Both the position numbers and the translations under genes were made by a program. From Planctomycetota bacterium (lineage in GTDB: Bacteria > Planctomycetota > Phycisphaerae > WQYP01): a stretch of DNA of 64,000 nt. The notes under the pieces are model-generated. The model was not told the DNA's origin. It searched no databases and was given only the letters and a program-made list of their open reading frames with translations. Of the stretch, positions 16,905 to 26,887 are shown piece by piece. Each line of letters begins with the position of its first letter. Position 1 is the first letter of the stretch. The stretch spans positions 1-64,000 of the forward strand of contig JAJYZF010000011.1 of assembly GCA_021800165.1 (NCBI GenBank), read 5' to 3'.

Positions 16905-19370
16905 TTATTGGAGTTGCCATTTCCGCCGCAGAAACCATTCGCAGGAAAGGGCCGCGATGAACAGCAAAAAGAACGCCTTGTTGTCATACAAGGGATAGGA
17001 AGTTCGTTGAATGGTTGATCCTGGGGGCTGGGCGGCCTGAATTCGCCGGGCCAAAGCATTGATGCCGGCCAGTTCGGCGTAGCTGCCTCCCGTAAGCCTG
17101 GCGATTCGCTGTAAGATGGTCGGCTCGGCGGCGAGTTTGTCCATTTCGCCGCCGGGCGAAGTGACATAGAAATCGCTGGAATCCTGACCCAGGCGGTGGC
17201 CGTGCATGGTGGCGGTAAAGACGACGTGATACTGGCCCATGGCGTGGGGCATGATATTGCGTTTGTACATGCCCGGCTGACGGTCTTCGGCGTGCAAGCG
17301 CACGGTGCGGGTTTTGCCGGCCGCATTGGTGATCAGGGCGTGGACATGGGCATAGCGGGTGGATTGGCCGTGCATATCCGTTACGGCAACGCGCAGGCGC
17401 ACGGTTTCATTGGATTGATATCGTTGTTTGCGGATCATGGCGGTCACGGAGGGGCCATTGGAGGTTTTGGTCTTGGATTGGCCCGCCAGCCAATTCACCA
17501 GTTGGCCCCAAAACCGTTGATAGGGCGATTTGGCTCCGAGCGTGCGCAAAATCAGCCGCCAGCGATACGTGGTGTCGCCGGCGAAAGCGGCGCTGCGGCC
17601 TTTACCATAATGTTGCACCGCCAGAACGATGGCGGGTTTGCCATCGACCTGGGCCGCCGGGTTGGTGAGCAGTACGGTAGCACCGGGCTTAGCACCGGCA
17701 AAAGCCACGCAACCTTCCAGGTCCGGCAGGTGTTGCGGGGCGGGCTTGCCATTGGCCTGCGTAAACCAACCCGTAATGCCCTGTAAAATAGGACTCGCGG
17801 CACCAAAGGCCGTCAATTGCGGCACAAAAGCCTCCGATAACTGCGCCGGTGTGGTCATTTGCAGATGCACCGGGAATACCGGTGCCAGCCTGGATTCTCC
17901 CCAGCCGCCGACGGCGAAATTTCTTTGGCCGCCGATCATGATAAAACCCGCCCCATGTTGCACCGCCTGTTGCAGGTCGGACTGTTGCTGTGGGGATAGA
18001 AAATCCGCGCTGACATCACCCAGCATGATGACTTTGAAGCGTTCCCATTGTTTCAAGGTGGTCGGCAGGCCGGTAAGGGTCTTGCCACCGGCACTCCCGC
18101 GGATCATAAAATATCCCGGACGGGTGCGGATCAGGCTTACCAGGCTGATGTTGGGATTCATGGCCAGATCGTTGTACAACGGGCCTACTTCCGGCCGCAC
18201 TCGGCCCTCGATGTACAGCATCCGGATTTTGGGATTGGTGATGAGCATGGGAAATTCCTGCTCGTTGCCGGCGGTCGACCGCTCTTCGGGCAACACGGGA
18301 ATGCGCACATGCAGCACCATCCGGCCCACATGGTGCGGCGTAAATTCCAGCTTGACGCTTTGGGGTACACGACCGGAATGCAAGACCAGTCGATGGGACT
18401 GGAGCGGCTTTTTGTGGTGATCGAGAAACACCCGAACGGTGCGATCGTTGAGGGAGGTGGAACGGATGATGGCGGTCAGCGTGACTTGCGTATCCACCGG
18501 GGCGGTTTGCGGGCCATCAATACGCACGATTTCAATTTGCGGTACCCCCGCGGCTTTAGCGGATGTGCTGCCAACGCGCACGGTATAAACCGGCACGCCC
18601 AAATGCCGCAGCGAACCAATTTTACTGGGGCCATTTTGGATGCCGTCACTGAAAAGCACCACCGCGGTGGCCCCGGAATTGGTAGCCATCTTGATGGCGG
18701 TGGGCAGGTCCGTCATGGTGCCGTCGGGTGCGATGCTGTTCCATTGTCGGGGCGAAGTAAGCGGTCCGTTATGTTTACCGTCATAGGCAAAGCACAAGAC
18801 GTGAAACTGATCCCGGAGATCTTTGATCAGCATTTTTGCGCCCAGGGTGCTTTGCAGGTAGCGGCTGGGCTGGTTGGGGGCATCGTTGACACTCATGGAA
18901 CCCGAAGCGTCAATAACCACGCCCAACGTGCCGATATGGTGGGGGCGATGGACCAGGGCCAGCACCGGTTGAAACAACAAGAGCAGTAGAAAAATCGCGG
19001 CCAGCAAACGCAGCGCAAAAAGAATAGCCATCCGCGATTTGCCAAGATAGCGGTACACGGTTTTATAAAACAGCCAGATGGTAAGTCCCACAGTGGCCGT
19101 GGTAAAGGCCAGGGCTACGGGTACGGAGCGCATGTCCGGCAAAAGGACCGACGCTACCGCAAAGACAACGGCGGCCGCGCCCGCTGCCAGGCTTACCAGC
19201 GAATTGTTCTCTGGATCCGGCCTGCCGCCGGGGCGGCCCTTGCGCCCGGACCGGCGCAGTTGCAAAATCCCGTGGCCCAACAAGGCGGCTCCCAGCACCA
19301 GCACCACCAGTGCCCACCAGGCCTCGCCGTGCTGGCCGAGAAAATGAATTTCAATTGCCGCGATCGTCAT
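16905..19370 (-). CDS. Membrane protein with von Willebrand A and glutamine-amidotransferase-like domains
   Basis: This 821-residue protein is of a type that is common and often clustered in planctomycetes. Two or three transmembrane helices in the first 140 residues are followed by a VWA domain whose MIDAS motif DASGSMS starts at Asp154. A middle region has a class I glutamine-amidotransferase-like fold (MLYIEGRVRPE, MLGDVSADFL, GAGFIMIGGQ) without the catalytic Cys, so it is probably a binding domain. The C-terminus has a last transmembrane helix (LLFIAALSCEWF). Relatives occur with DUF58, MoxR and DUF4159 genes, but none of those is adjacent here. Function is not established; an envelope or chaperone-like role is inferred. 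The gene has no operon partner. Confidence 0.75.
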   Translation of the reverse strand: MTIAAIEIHFLGQHGEAWWALVVLVLGAALLGHGILQLRRSGRKGRPGGRPDPENNSLVSLAAGAAAVVFAVASVLLPDMRSVPVALAFTTATVGLTIWLFYKTVYRYLGKSRMAILFALRLLAAIFLLLLLFQPVLALVHRPHHIGTLGVVIDASGSMSVNDAPNQPSRYLQSTLGAKMLIKDLRDQFHVLCFAYDGKHNGPLTSPRQWNSIAPDGTMTDLPTAIKMATNSGATAVVLFSDGIQNGPSKIGSLRHLGVPVYTVRVGSTSAKAAGVPQIEIVRIDGPQTAPVDTQVTLTAIIRSTSLNDRTVRVFLDHHKKPLQSHRLVLHSGRVPQSVKLEFTPHHVGRMVLHVRIPVLPEERSTAGNEQEFPMLITNPKIRMLYIEGRVRPEVGPLYNDLAMNPNISLVSLIRTRPGYFMIRGSAGGKTLTGLPTTLKQWERFKVIMLGDVSADFLSPQQQSDLQQAVQHGAGFIMIGGQRNFAVGGWGESRLAPVFPVHLQMTTPAQLSEAFVPQLTAFGAASPILQGITGWFTQANGKPAPQHLPDLEGCVAFAGAKPGATVLLTNPAAQVDGKPAIVLAVQHYGKGRSAAFAGDTTYRWRLILRTLGAKSPYQRFWGQLVNWLAGQSKTKTSNGPSVTAMIRKQRYQSNETVRLRVAVTDMHGQSTRYAHVHALITNAAGKTRTVRLHAEDRQPGMYKRNIMPHAMGQYHVVFTATMHGHRLGQDSSDFYVTSPGGEMDKLAAEPTILQRIARLTGGSYAELAGINALARRIQAAQPPGSTIQRTSYPLYDNKAFFLLFIAALSCEWFLRRKWQLQ

Positions 19371-19529
19371 GAGCCTCATCCGTTATCGCCCTATTGAGCC
19401 GGGAAAGTTTTCCGTTAAGCCCAGTCTTGGATTAACGTGGCCGGACCAATTTTGTTGTCCTGCCTCCGGGTGCCGCCGGTGCTGCGTGGCCTGGGAGGCT
19501 TCACCGGGAGACGTTGCGCTGGGGCGTTT

Positions 19530-20873
19530 TTAAGCTTTATCCAACAGATTCAGCACCATGCCCGTGGCCAGCTTGGGATAAAAAAACGTGCTTTTCTGGG
19601 GCATGAGTTCGCCGGCGGTGCAGAGTTCCCGCACCGCGGCCAGCGCTGTGGGCTGCAATAAAAAACCGGCCTGAAATTGCCCCGCAGCGCACAAGTGGGC
19701 CACCTCTGGAGCTTCGTGCGGGAACGCCCATTGGAGGGATTTTCCTTCGGCAAACGTTGGGGCCACAATTTTGTCAAATATCAGATGCTGGAGAATGGCC
19801 ACATCGAGTTGTCGCCACGCCGCTGATTTATCCGTCAGGTGCAAGTCCTTGGGAAATTGGGCCAGCGGATCGGCCGAAGTGGGGACTACGACCAGAGCTT
19901 CGCCGGCCTGGGGGTCATAAATGCCCATGGCGTGCGGACCATAGCCGGGCAGTTTTTTTTCCAGATCCGCGAGTTGGTCTTTTCCAAAGCGCATGGGCAA
20001 TGCCTTGAGCATGGATCCGGCCGCGGCCAGAAATTTGGTCAGAGAAAAGCCGTTGAGATTAGCCACGACCCGGTGGGTGGGCAGTACGATCAAGCCGGGA
20101 TCTTGCATGGCAATGAGCACAAACAGTGCGTAATTGGCCGGGTGATTGGCGGGCAGGTGGCCGCCGGCCCGGTCGGAGAGTTCCCGGCGATAGGTCAGAG
20201 AGGTGCTGTAGCGATGGTGGCCGTCGGCAATGTAGAGGTGCTTGGGGCGCAATAACTGACGTACCGCAGAGAGTACGGCATCGTCGGTCACCGCCCAGAG
20301 TTCGGAAAGTACGGTGTCGGCACCATCCTGGGTCGGCAGGGTGGCGATGGCTGAGGGTGGACGATTTTCGATGGCGGCGAAAAGAGTTTTGGTGACGTCA
20401 TTGGCCGCATCGTCGAACAGGCCGAACACCGGTGAAAGATTGGCCGCCGTTGCCCGCATCAGCAGTAACCGGTCCTCCTTGGGTCCGCTGAAGGTTTGCT
20501 CGTGCGGATGGATGGTACCCTGCGGGCCGAAATCCTCGAGTTGGACCCGACAAAAAAGGCCGCGGCGGCGGTAGGTGATCTCGTCATGGCGATAAATTTG
20601 TTGGTATGGATACAGCCCCGGTTGGGTATCCTGTTGCAGAACGCCTTGGCTGATCCAGTCATGCAATGTTTTTCCGGCGGCTTTGTAGGCCTCGGCGGGA
20701 CCGGCGGCCTTGGGGGGCACATGGGGTAAATCAACAGCCACAATGTTGTGGGGATTTCTTTTGAGTAAATGGGCCTTATCCGCGGCCGAGAGCACATCGT
20801 AAGGTGGGGCCACCAAATCGGTCTGTTGCCGTTGCGGATAGCGAACCGCGGCCAGCGCCTCAATCAATACCAT
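19530..20873 (-). CDS. DUF1015-family protein
   Basis: The 447-residue product matches the DUF1015 family: VAPPYDVL near residue 22, NPHNIVAVDLP, a central GTIHPHEQTFSGPKEDRL segment and the diagnostic IADGHHRYSTSL block. AAGGTGA lies five bases before the chosen ATG. Members are about 400-450 residues, cytosolic, found across bacteria and archaea, and often near serine or lysine metabolism genes; their reaction is unknown to me. The His/Glu-rich conserved blocks suggest an enzyme. It is convergent with no gene and divergent from the regulator at 21.2 kb. Confidence 0.85.
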   Translation of the reverse strand: MVLIEALAAVRYPQRQQTDLVAPPYDVLSAADKAHLLKRNPHNIVAVDLPHVPPKAAGPAEAYKAAGKTLHDWISQGVLQQDTQPGLYPYQQIYRHDEITYRRRGLFCRVQLEDFGPQGTIHPHEQTFSGPKEDRLLLMRATAANLSPVFGLFDDAANDVTKTLFAAIENRPPSAIATLPTQDGADTVLSELWAVTDDAVLSAVRQLLRPKHLYIADGHHRYSTSLTYRRELSDRAGGHLPANHPANYALFVLIAMQDPGLIVLPTHRVVANLNGFSLTKFLAAAGSMLKALPMRFGKDQLADLEKKLPGYGPHAMGIYDPQAGEALVVVPTSADPLAQFPKDLHLTDKSAAWRQLDVAILQHLIFDKIVAPTFAEGKSLQWAFPHEAPEVAHLCAAGQFQAGFLLQPTALAAVRELCTAGELMPQKSTFFYPKLATGMVLNLLDKA

Positions 20874-21185
20874 TTTTTCACCTTGTCTTAAAATCGTGGT
20901 ACACACTTTGGTTCACGGCGGCCTCGGCCCTGCCTCAACCGCCGGGAGTCTGCATTGTACGCGGACAACAGGAAATGTCACCAACGGGTGGAAGCTCTCA
21001 GGTGAAGCGTGAAGTGTTTGGCGGTGCGTTGGGATTGGTGTTGCTGGGGCGCCTCCGCCAGAGGGGGTAGGGGTGCGGGCAATAGAGGAGCGTACGAAAA
21101 TTGCCGGCGGCAGTCGGCGGCCAACGGCACCGCGGATTCCTGGGCGCTTTTGACATCCAGCCGCACCGACCGCTACGATGCCGGT
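20874..21185. other. Divergent gap before the LacI/AraC regulator
   Basis: About 310 bases without a supported gene. An open frame runs through it into the regulator gene, but it has no ATG with a ribosome binding site and its peptide is Arg/Gly-rich and unlike the regulator domain. Promoters for both flanking genes are expected here; I see no pair good enough to mark. Confidence 0.4.
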
Positions 21186-22406
21186 GTGAAAACACGACGA
21201 AAATTATTACGCCGGCCCGGCAGTAAACGTGGAGGCACACAGAATCCGCGTGTGGCCATCTATGTCGCCGACGAGAATTGTCGGGAAAATCAAATTTTTC
21301 ATGGTATTGTGGACTACGTCAATGCCCACAATCCATGGACCGTCTACCTGCATGGACAAAGCGACCTCTGGGCCGATCTAGACACGGTGCGCAAATTGCG
21401 GTTGGATGGAATTCTGACGGCCAGTACGGCACGCGGCCGAGTTTGGAAACGCCAACTGAATTTCATCCGCGCGGTTCGCGTCCCCACGGTAGCTATTTTA
21501 GCGGAACCGATGGATTCGGGACTCATTGAAGTGATCCCGGATGACATCGCCGTGGGAAAACTTGCCGCGGAGCATCTGTTGGATAAAGGCTTTCGCCACT
21601 TCGGTTATTACGGCGGCGACATGCCGTATGCACGAATCAGGCGTGACGGTTTCGTCGCAGCGCTGCAGGAGAAGGGACATGAATGTTCGGTCCACCTGCG
21701 CAAGGACTTTCGCTGGGGCCAATTGTTTCGGGAATGGGAGGCCGATTCCCTGGGTCAATGGCTCTCTACGCTGCCCCATCCCACCGGCATTATGGCCTGT
21801 TCGGATATGTGGGCGCGGCACGTGGTTTACGCCGGTCAGCGTCTTGGCCTGCATATTCCGGAGGATGTCGCCGTGGTGGGTGTGGATAACCGGGAAGCTC
21901 TTTGCCGAATCATCAATCCGAAACTCAGCAGCATTCCGTTGGACTTGCGCAAGCAGGGCACGATGGCGGCTGAGCTTCTCGATCGGATCATGCATGGCCG
22001 TAAACCCGCGGACCGTACGGTCAAGGTGCCTCCGCTACCGCTGGTGGTTAGACACTCCTCTGATTTTTTGGTGGTGGATGACGCGGATATTTCCGGCGCG
22101 GTGCGGTACATTCGGGAGAACGCCTTTCGACCATTGACGGTTGACGAGGTTTTAGATCACACATTGATCTCACGGCGAAAATTGGAGATGGGCTTCCAGC
22201 GTAATTTCGGTCGCTCGCCGCAGCGGGAAATATGGCGTGTGCATGTGGAACGGGCCAAGCAACTTTTGCGGGAAACGACCATGAAAATGGAGCGCATCTC
22301 CGAACTTAGCGGTTTTGTCAGCCGAAATCATTTCAGCCGGATTTTTCATCGCGAAGTCGGCGTAACGCCACGAGATTGGCGTGATGGACTGTACCTTGCA
22401 GAATAA
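21186..22406 (+). CDS. XylR-type transcriptional regulator (LacI-like sensor plus AraC HTH)
   Basis: The 406-residue product joins a periplasmic-binding-protein-like sugar sensor (VAIYVADENCRENQIFHGI through VVGVDNREALCRIINPKLSS) to a C-terminal AraC double helix-turn-helix of about 100 residues, ending in GFVSRNHFSRIFHREVGVTPRDWR. This domain order is that of E. coli XylR and of many planctomycete sugar regulators. A basic N-terminal tail replaces the LacI DNA-binding domain. The frame has no ATG; GTG at 21186 is the most likely start, so the N-terminus is uncertain. It lies 210 bases upstream of, and in the same direction as, the secreted glycosidase gene, its probable target. The ligand is not predictable. 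Confidence 0.8.
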   Translation: MKTRRKLLRRPGSKRGGTQNPRVAIYVADENCRENQIFHGIVDYVNAHNPWTVYLHGQSDLWADLDTVRKLRLDGILTASTARGRVWKRQLNFIRAVRVPTVAILAEPMDSGLIEVIPDDIAVGKLAAEHLLDKGFRHFGYYGGDMPYARIRRDGFVAALQEKGHECSVHLRKDFRWGQLFREWEADSLGQWLSTLPHPTGIMACSDMWARHVVYAGQRLGLHIPEDVAVVGVDNREALCRIINPKLSSIPLDLRKQGTMAAELLDRIMHGRKPADRTVKVPPLPLVVRHSSDFLVVDDADISGAVRYIRENAFRPLTVDEVLDHTLISRRKLEMGFQRNFGRSPQREIWRVHVERAKQLLRETTMKMERISELSGFVSRNHFSRIFHREVGVTPRDWRDGLYLAE

Positions 22407-22615
22407 TGGCCGCGCGTGGGGTGGGTAGCTCGACGCCTCTGTCACGGCGGTAAAGAAGTCGGCTCCGCTTTTAATTATTTGCGCACTGGGATACATGAAA
22501 TGCGCTAATCCGCCTTGTATTCATTGTTGTTGGCCGTAAAGTATCATACTGGAGCACCGGGGAGCCAGCTTGGCGGTCGGCCGGCGCTTGTTACACCACG
22601 AAAGGATCAGTTTCC

Positions 22616-25480
22616 ATGAATCAGATACAGCGAATACGGCTATTACCGGCTTTGTTGGCGGTGGCCTTGGTCCTGTTTGCGGCCGCTACCACCGATGCGA
22701 AACCCACTGGACTGGTGGTGCTGGCGCAGGGGCAGGTCATACGCGTCGTTGCCGCAAACCAGGCGGACTTGTTTGATATTGAACCGATTATCTGGGGACC
22801 GCACTGGAGTTGGACGGGGACTCGAAATACCTACACGGCCAACGGGAAACAAGAAGCCAATCTCATGATGCAAGGCGATCTGGGCGGCACAAAAGTTCCC
22901 TTTGTATTGCACGCCACGGTCGGAAAAGTGGGTACTCATAAGCTTAGGATAACCGTTTCATTTCGCATGCTGCAAAGCACGGATCTTACGGCGGCAGTGC
23001 TGGCGATCAGTGCCGGCAGCACTTTTGCCGGCCCAGGCCGGACCATCTGCTACAACGCCGCCGGGGTCAAAAAAGCCATCAGTCTTCCGGCCGGCAACAG
23101 TACCGTGTTTAACACCTTGCGGAAAATCGATTTCAAGAGCACCGCGGGTCGGATGTACCGCCTGGGCGTGAATCCACCCATTTCGTGCGTAACCGCCGGG
23201 GACTTTCGGCTGCAGCTTGCCACCAAACATCTTGCGGCCGGCGTAACACGACGTGTGGTAGCGACGCTGACGTTACCGACGGCATTCACCTTTTATCCGG
23301 GTAAGGCCAGTGTACCGCCTCCGGCCCATTGGAGCCAATGGTTTGCGTGGAATGCCAAACGTTTACCGCATACGCCCAGCGTTATCAGCATGAAAAACTG
23401 GCTGGGCACGCCGGCGGGCAAATTTGGGTGGATTAAACAGGTCGGTTCCCGCCTGATGTATCACGGTCGGCCCATAAAGCTCTGGGGTGTGAACACCGCC
23501 TACAGCCAGTGCGCGCCTCCCCGAGGCTGGGGCGTCAAAAAGGCCTGGTATAAGCGATGGGGAGTGGGCATCGGATCAGCCCGGGCCCGTTTTTATGCGC
23601 GCTACGGCATTAATTTGGTGCGACTGCACAAATTTGCGGATGGACCTGGGTGGGCGGGAATTTGCTCCAAGCAGAGCTTCGTGCGTTTTAATCCGCTGCA
23701 ATTGAGTCGGCTGGACAGCTTTATCAACCAGCTCCGGTTGCACGGTATCTACTGTGAGCTTTCCGCCAATTTCGGGGCGGTGCGTCTGGGGCCGGAGGAC
23801 GCGGCCAAGATTCCGTATGCCAAGGAATGGCCTGCGGATGGGGCGGGCTGGCGTGAAACCGGAGAAGGCGCTTTGTGGTTTTCGTCGGCACTGCAAAATC
23901 TGCAAATCGAGCAGGAAGTCAATTTTTTGAATCACCGGAATTCATATACCGGCGGTCCCAATGCCGATGATCCCGCCATCTTCTGCGTGGAATTGGTCAA
24001 CGAAAACGACATCTTCTTCTGGACCACCGCCGGGGCTTTGCGGCAATATCCGGCCATCAAGGAACTGGCGGGGCAGGAGTTTTTCCGCTGGCTTAAGAAA
24101 CGCTACGGCAGTAAAAAGGCCCTGTTGGCCGCGTGGGGGCCCCGTGCGATTAACGCCATGGCCGGCGACGGCTTTGGCGGAGAAAGCTGGAGCCGCGGCA
24201 TCATCTATCCAGATGCCAATTTGTGGGAAGTTTCCCCGCAACAACTGGCAAAAAGTCCATTTAAGGCTCGGCTGCTGGACACATTGCGATTTCTCTACCA
24301 CCGGCAAAATGCCTTTTATCATCGGTATGTTAAAGCCATCCGCGGCACCGGTTACAAGGGTTTGATCGTCACATCGAATTGGCAGGCTGGCTCCGGATAT
24401 TCTAATTATCTCAACCTCAACTCGGACGCAACCTGCGGCAACATCATCGACCGCCACAATTACTTTACCGGCAGAGGCTCCATGTTGGTGTCTCCGGGGG
24501 ACGCTATTTTGAGTTCCGGTATGGAACAGGTGGAGAACCGTCCTTTCATGCTTTCCGAATGGAGCAGCGTTTTTCCCAATCAGTTCGGTGTGGAAGGACC
24601 GGCCATCATCGGGGCTTACGGCATGGGGCTTAACGGGTGGGATTCCTCGCAGATTTTTGCCGTTTCCGGACGCGCCGGATTTGATTCCTCTGTTGGCCAG
24701 AACCAATGGCAAGTCAACATTCCGCAAATTATGGGTATTTTTCCGGCGGTGGCCCGGCAGATACTGCGCGGCGACGTACGGGAATCCAAACTGATTCTGC
24801 CACGCTATGTTTGCGTCCGCAGTTTGTTCCATGCCAAGCTGGGTTTCACGGACGACATCACGCAAAATGGTGATGTCAAAACGTTCACCACCAACAAGGT
24901 TCCAGCGGCGGCTCTGGCCGTGGGGCGTTGTGTCGTTACTTTTACCAAGAAGTTCAAAACCACCCCCGCGGCGTCCCTTAAGGCGTATCGTCAGGGTGGA
25001 ATGTGGCGTAGTTCTACCGGCCAATTGGGCTGGCATGCCGGCACCCTACCAACAAGTGGCTTTATCACGGTGAACACTCCGGGCACGCAAGCTGTCGTGG
25101 GCTTTGCCGCTGGCCGACCAATTGGTTTGAAAAATGTCGTCATCACTTCCGGAACGCGCTTCGCGGCAATTTATGTTACCGCGCTGGGCCGCCATGGCAC
25201 CATCGCCACCGGGCACCGTATTTTGGTAACCACCATCGCCCGAGTGTACAACACGGGAATGAAGATGGTCCGGGGTTACTTGATTAATGCCGGCAATCCA
25301 CCCATGCGTATGGAACCGGTCAAAGTGGATCTGACCCTTAAACGCCCCGGTACGCCCACGGTGTATGTGCTCAATGATGCCGGGCAACGCACCGGAAAAA
25401 CGCTGCCGGTGACTGCAGGACATCTGGTGTTGAATGGGGCTGCCACGCATGCCATCTACTACGAACTGGTATATCCTTGA
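22616..25480 (+). CDS. Secreted clan GH-A glycoside hydrolase, specificity unknown
   Basis: This 954-residue exported enzyme has a signal peptide (basic MNQIQRIR, hydrophobic core, cleavage near TTDAK). Residues about 30-250 form a beta-rich N-terminal domain. From about 265 a TIM-barrel region follows with WGVNTAYS, YGINLVRLHKF, and two acidic motifs expected of retaining clan-A enzymes: VNEND with Glu463 as probable acid/base and MLSEWS with Glu648 as probable nucleophile. The remaining 250 residues are beta-rich and look like an accessory module. GH5-like or related families are likely, but substrate cannot be told; polysaccharide breakdown outside the cell is the inference. The upstream XylR-type gene probably controls it. 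Confidence 0.8.
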   Translation: MNQIQRIRLLPALLAVALVLFAAATTDAKPTGLVVLAQGQVIRVVAANQADLFDIEPIIWGPHWSWTGTRNTYTANGKQEANLMMQGDLGGTKVPFVLHATVGKVGTHKLRITVSFRMLQSTDLTAAVLAISAGSTFAGPGRTICYNAAGVKKAISLPAGNSTVFNTLRKIDFKSTAGRMYRLGVNPPISCVTAGDFRLQLATKHLAAGVTRRVVATLTLPTAFTFYPGKASVPPPAHWSQWFAWNAKRLPHTPSVISMKNWLGTPAGKFGWIKQVGSRLMYHGRPIKLWGVNTAYSQCAPPRGWGVKKAWYKRWGVGIGSARARFYARYGINLVRLHKFADGPGWAGICSKQSFVRFNPLQLSRLDSFINQLRLHGIYCELSANFGAVRLGPEDAAKIPYAKEWPADGAGWRETGEGALWFSSALQNLQIEQEVNFLNHRNSYTGGPNADDPAIFCVELVNENDIFFWTTAGALRQYPAIKELAGQEFFRWLKKRYGSKKALLAAWGPRAINAMAGDGFGGESWSRGIIYPDANLWEVSPQQLAKSPFKARLLDTLRFLYHRQNAFYHRYVKAIRGTGYKGLIVTSNWQAGSGYSNYLNLNSDATCGNIIDRHNYFTGRGSMLVSPGDAILSSGMEQVENRPFMLSEWSSVFPNQFGVEGPAIIGAYGMGLNGWDSSQIFAVSGRAGFDSSVGQNQWQVNIPQIMGIFPAVARQILRGDVRESKLILPRYVCVRSLFHAKLGFTDDITQNGDVKTFTTNKVPAAALAVGRCVVTFTKKFKTTPAASLKAYRQGGMWRSSTGQLGWHAGTLPTSGFITVNTPGTQAVVGFAAGRPIGLKNVVITSGTRFAAIYVTALGRHGTIATGHRILVTTIARVYNTGMKMVRGYLINAGNPPMRMEPVKVDLTLKRPGTPTVYVLNDAGQRTGKTLPVTAGHLVLNGAATHAIYYELVYP

Positions 25481-25669
25481 TCTGATCCACCACGCGCGGA
25501 TACCACGCCAGTTCCAAGCAGTCGCAGCAGGTTTTTCGGTTACCAGACGGCACCGTGCGCGCAGCCGATCGGGACCGACGGCGTGCGGCAGAAGGCCGGG
25601 TAGGTCGGCTTTAACCAGAGTGCGGATCTAAAAAAAACTCCAGGGTCTTGGAACCAATGCCACAGATCG

Positions 25670-26638
25670 CTAACCCTTAAGCTGGGTGGTCGCGATAGAA
25701 CTTACGGGTAAAACGGTGCCGTCCGCCGGTACCATCAAGCTGGTGGGCCGAAATCGCTTCACCAGGTGTACCGATCCGGCTCCCTTCCGGTGTTCAACCA
25801 GCGTAAATCCCCCCAGTTCCATAAATGTCATCCAGTGGCGGTATGCCGCCGATTCGATGGGTCGTTTTTCCCGGCGACGGCGTGTGGGCAGGCGTAGAAA
25901 TCGGCCTCGGGGACGCTCCGCAATAGCCACATTGGCCAACAGATCGGCGGGCGTTTGGCCGAACGTCCAATGTATGCCGCAATCAGCTTCGGCCGTAGCG
26001 GCTTGTCCGGGGCTGGGCAGGCGGATTTGGTAATCCACGCTCAAGGGAGTACGAGCAACCGTGGTGGCCGGGTTATCCTTGGGAATAAACCATTTCGCCA
26101 GATGGATAAAGGCCTTTTGTAATGCCTCAAGTTCGTCATCATGCAGGGGCGTGAGCAGGGCAATATCACGAATCATCCGACTTATGGCCGAGAGTGACTT
26201 GACTGATTCTGTTGCCGTAAGTTCGAAATGGCCGGAAAGTGGGGGCGGCGTGGCCGATCTATTGGAATTCACCGCCTCACGCATGTTGGTCAAAACGGCA
26301 TCTGGACTGAACGGCTTGGCCAGATAACGACATGCCCCGCAAAACGCCGCCTCCAAGGCGTCGGACGGCTGACACATGCAGGAAAGCATAATCACAGGAA
26401 TATCACTGGTACTGCGGTTGCAGGTTAGATCGCGGCATATCGCATAGCCATCCACATCGGGTAGCATCATATCGAGTATCACAACATCGGGATGCTCGCG
26501 GCGCGCCAGCCTTAGGCCGTCGGCTCCGGTTTCCGCTTTGAGATATTCCCAGCCGGCCATTTGTGCCAGTCGACCAAGCATCTCATTAATATCGCGATCA
26601 TCATCAATAATTAAAACGGTCTGCGCCATGGAATCCAT
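25670..26638 (-). CDS. Response regulator receiver with unclassified C-terminal domain
   Basis: The N-terminal 120 residues are a CheY-like receiver: the acidic triad IDDDRD, the phospho-acceptor Asp in VVILDMMLPDVDGY, and the Lys in LAKPFSPD. The remaining 200 residues have no DNA-binding, GGDEF or kinase motif that I recognise; they include a long helical part (LSAISRMIRDIALL) and a basic block RRRREKRP, then a C-terminal segment with GGFTLVEH. The output is therefore unknown. Starts at 26674, 26638 and 26629 are possible; the middle one has AGGTGG about ten bases upstream. No histidine kinase is next to it, so it is an orphan. Confidence 0.72.
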   Translation of the reverse strand: MDSMAQTVLIIDDDRDINEMLGRLAQMAGWEYLKAETGADGLRLARREHPDVVILDMMLPDVDGYAICRDLTCNRSTSDIPVIMLSCMCQPSDALEAAFCGACRYLAKPFSPDAVLTNMREAVNSNRSATPPPLSGHFELTATESVKSLSAISRMIRDIALLTPLHDDELEALQKAFIHLAKWFIPKDNPATTVARTPLSVDYQIRLPSPGQAATAEADCGIHWTFGQTPADLLANVAIAERPRGRFLRLPTRRRREKRPIESAAYRHWMTFMELGGFTLVEHRKGAGSVHLVKRFRPTSLMVPADGTVLPVSSIATTQLKG

Positions 26639-26887
26639 CCCGCCAAAACCACCTGTCCCGCCGATCCCCGCCATCCCCTCATGTCGAGGAGGATAGCTTA
26701 CCTGACCGGACGCTAAAATTATAGCCTAAAAGCGTCCGTTAAGCCCAAATAAATTATCGACCAGATGACGGTAGTTTGAAAAATCTGAATCCTGCTATAA
26801 TGATGTGCGGCGATCCACGTTTGCTGCCGCCCCATGGGGTTAATATCGGCAAATGCGAATGTTTGGTTTCCCATTGGAGCTGTCCGG

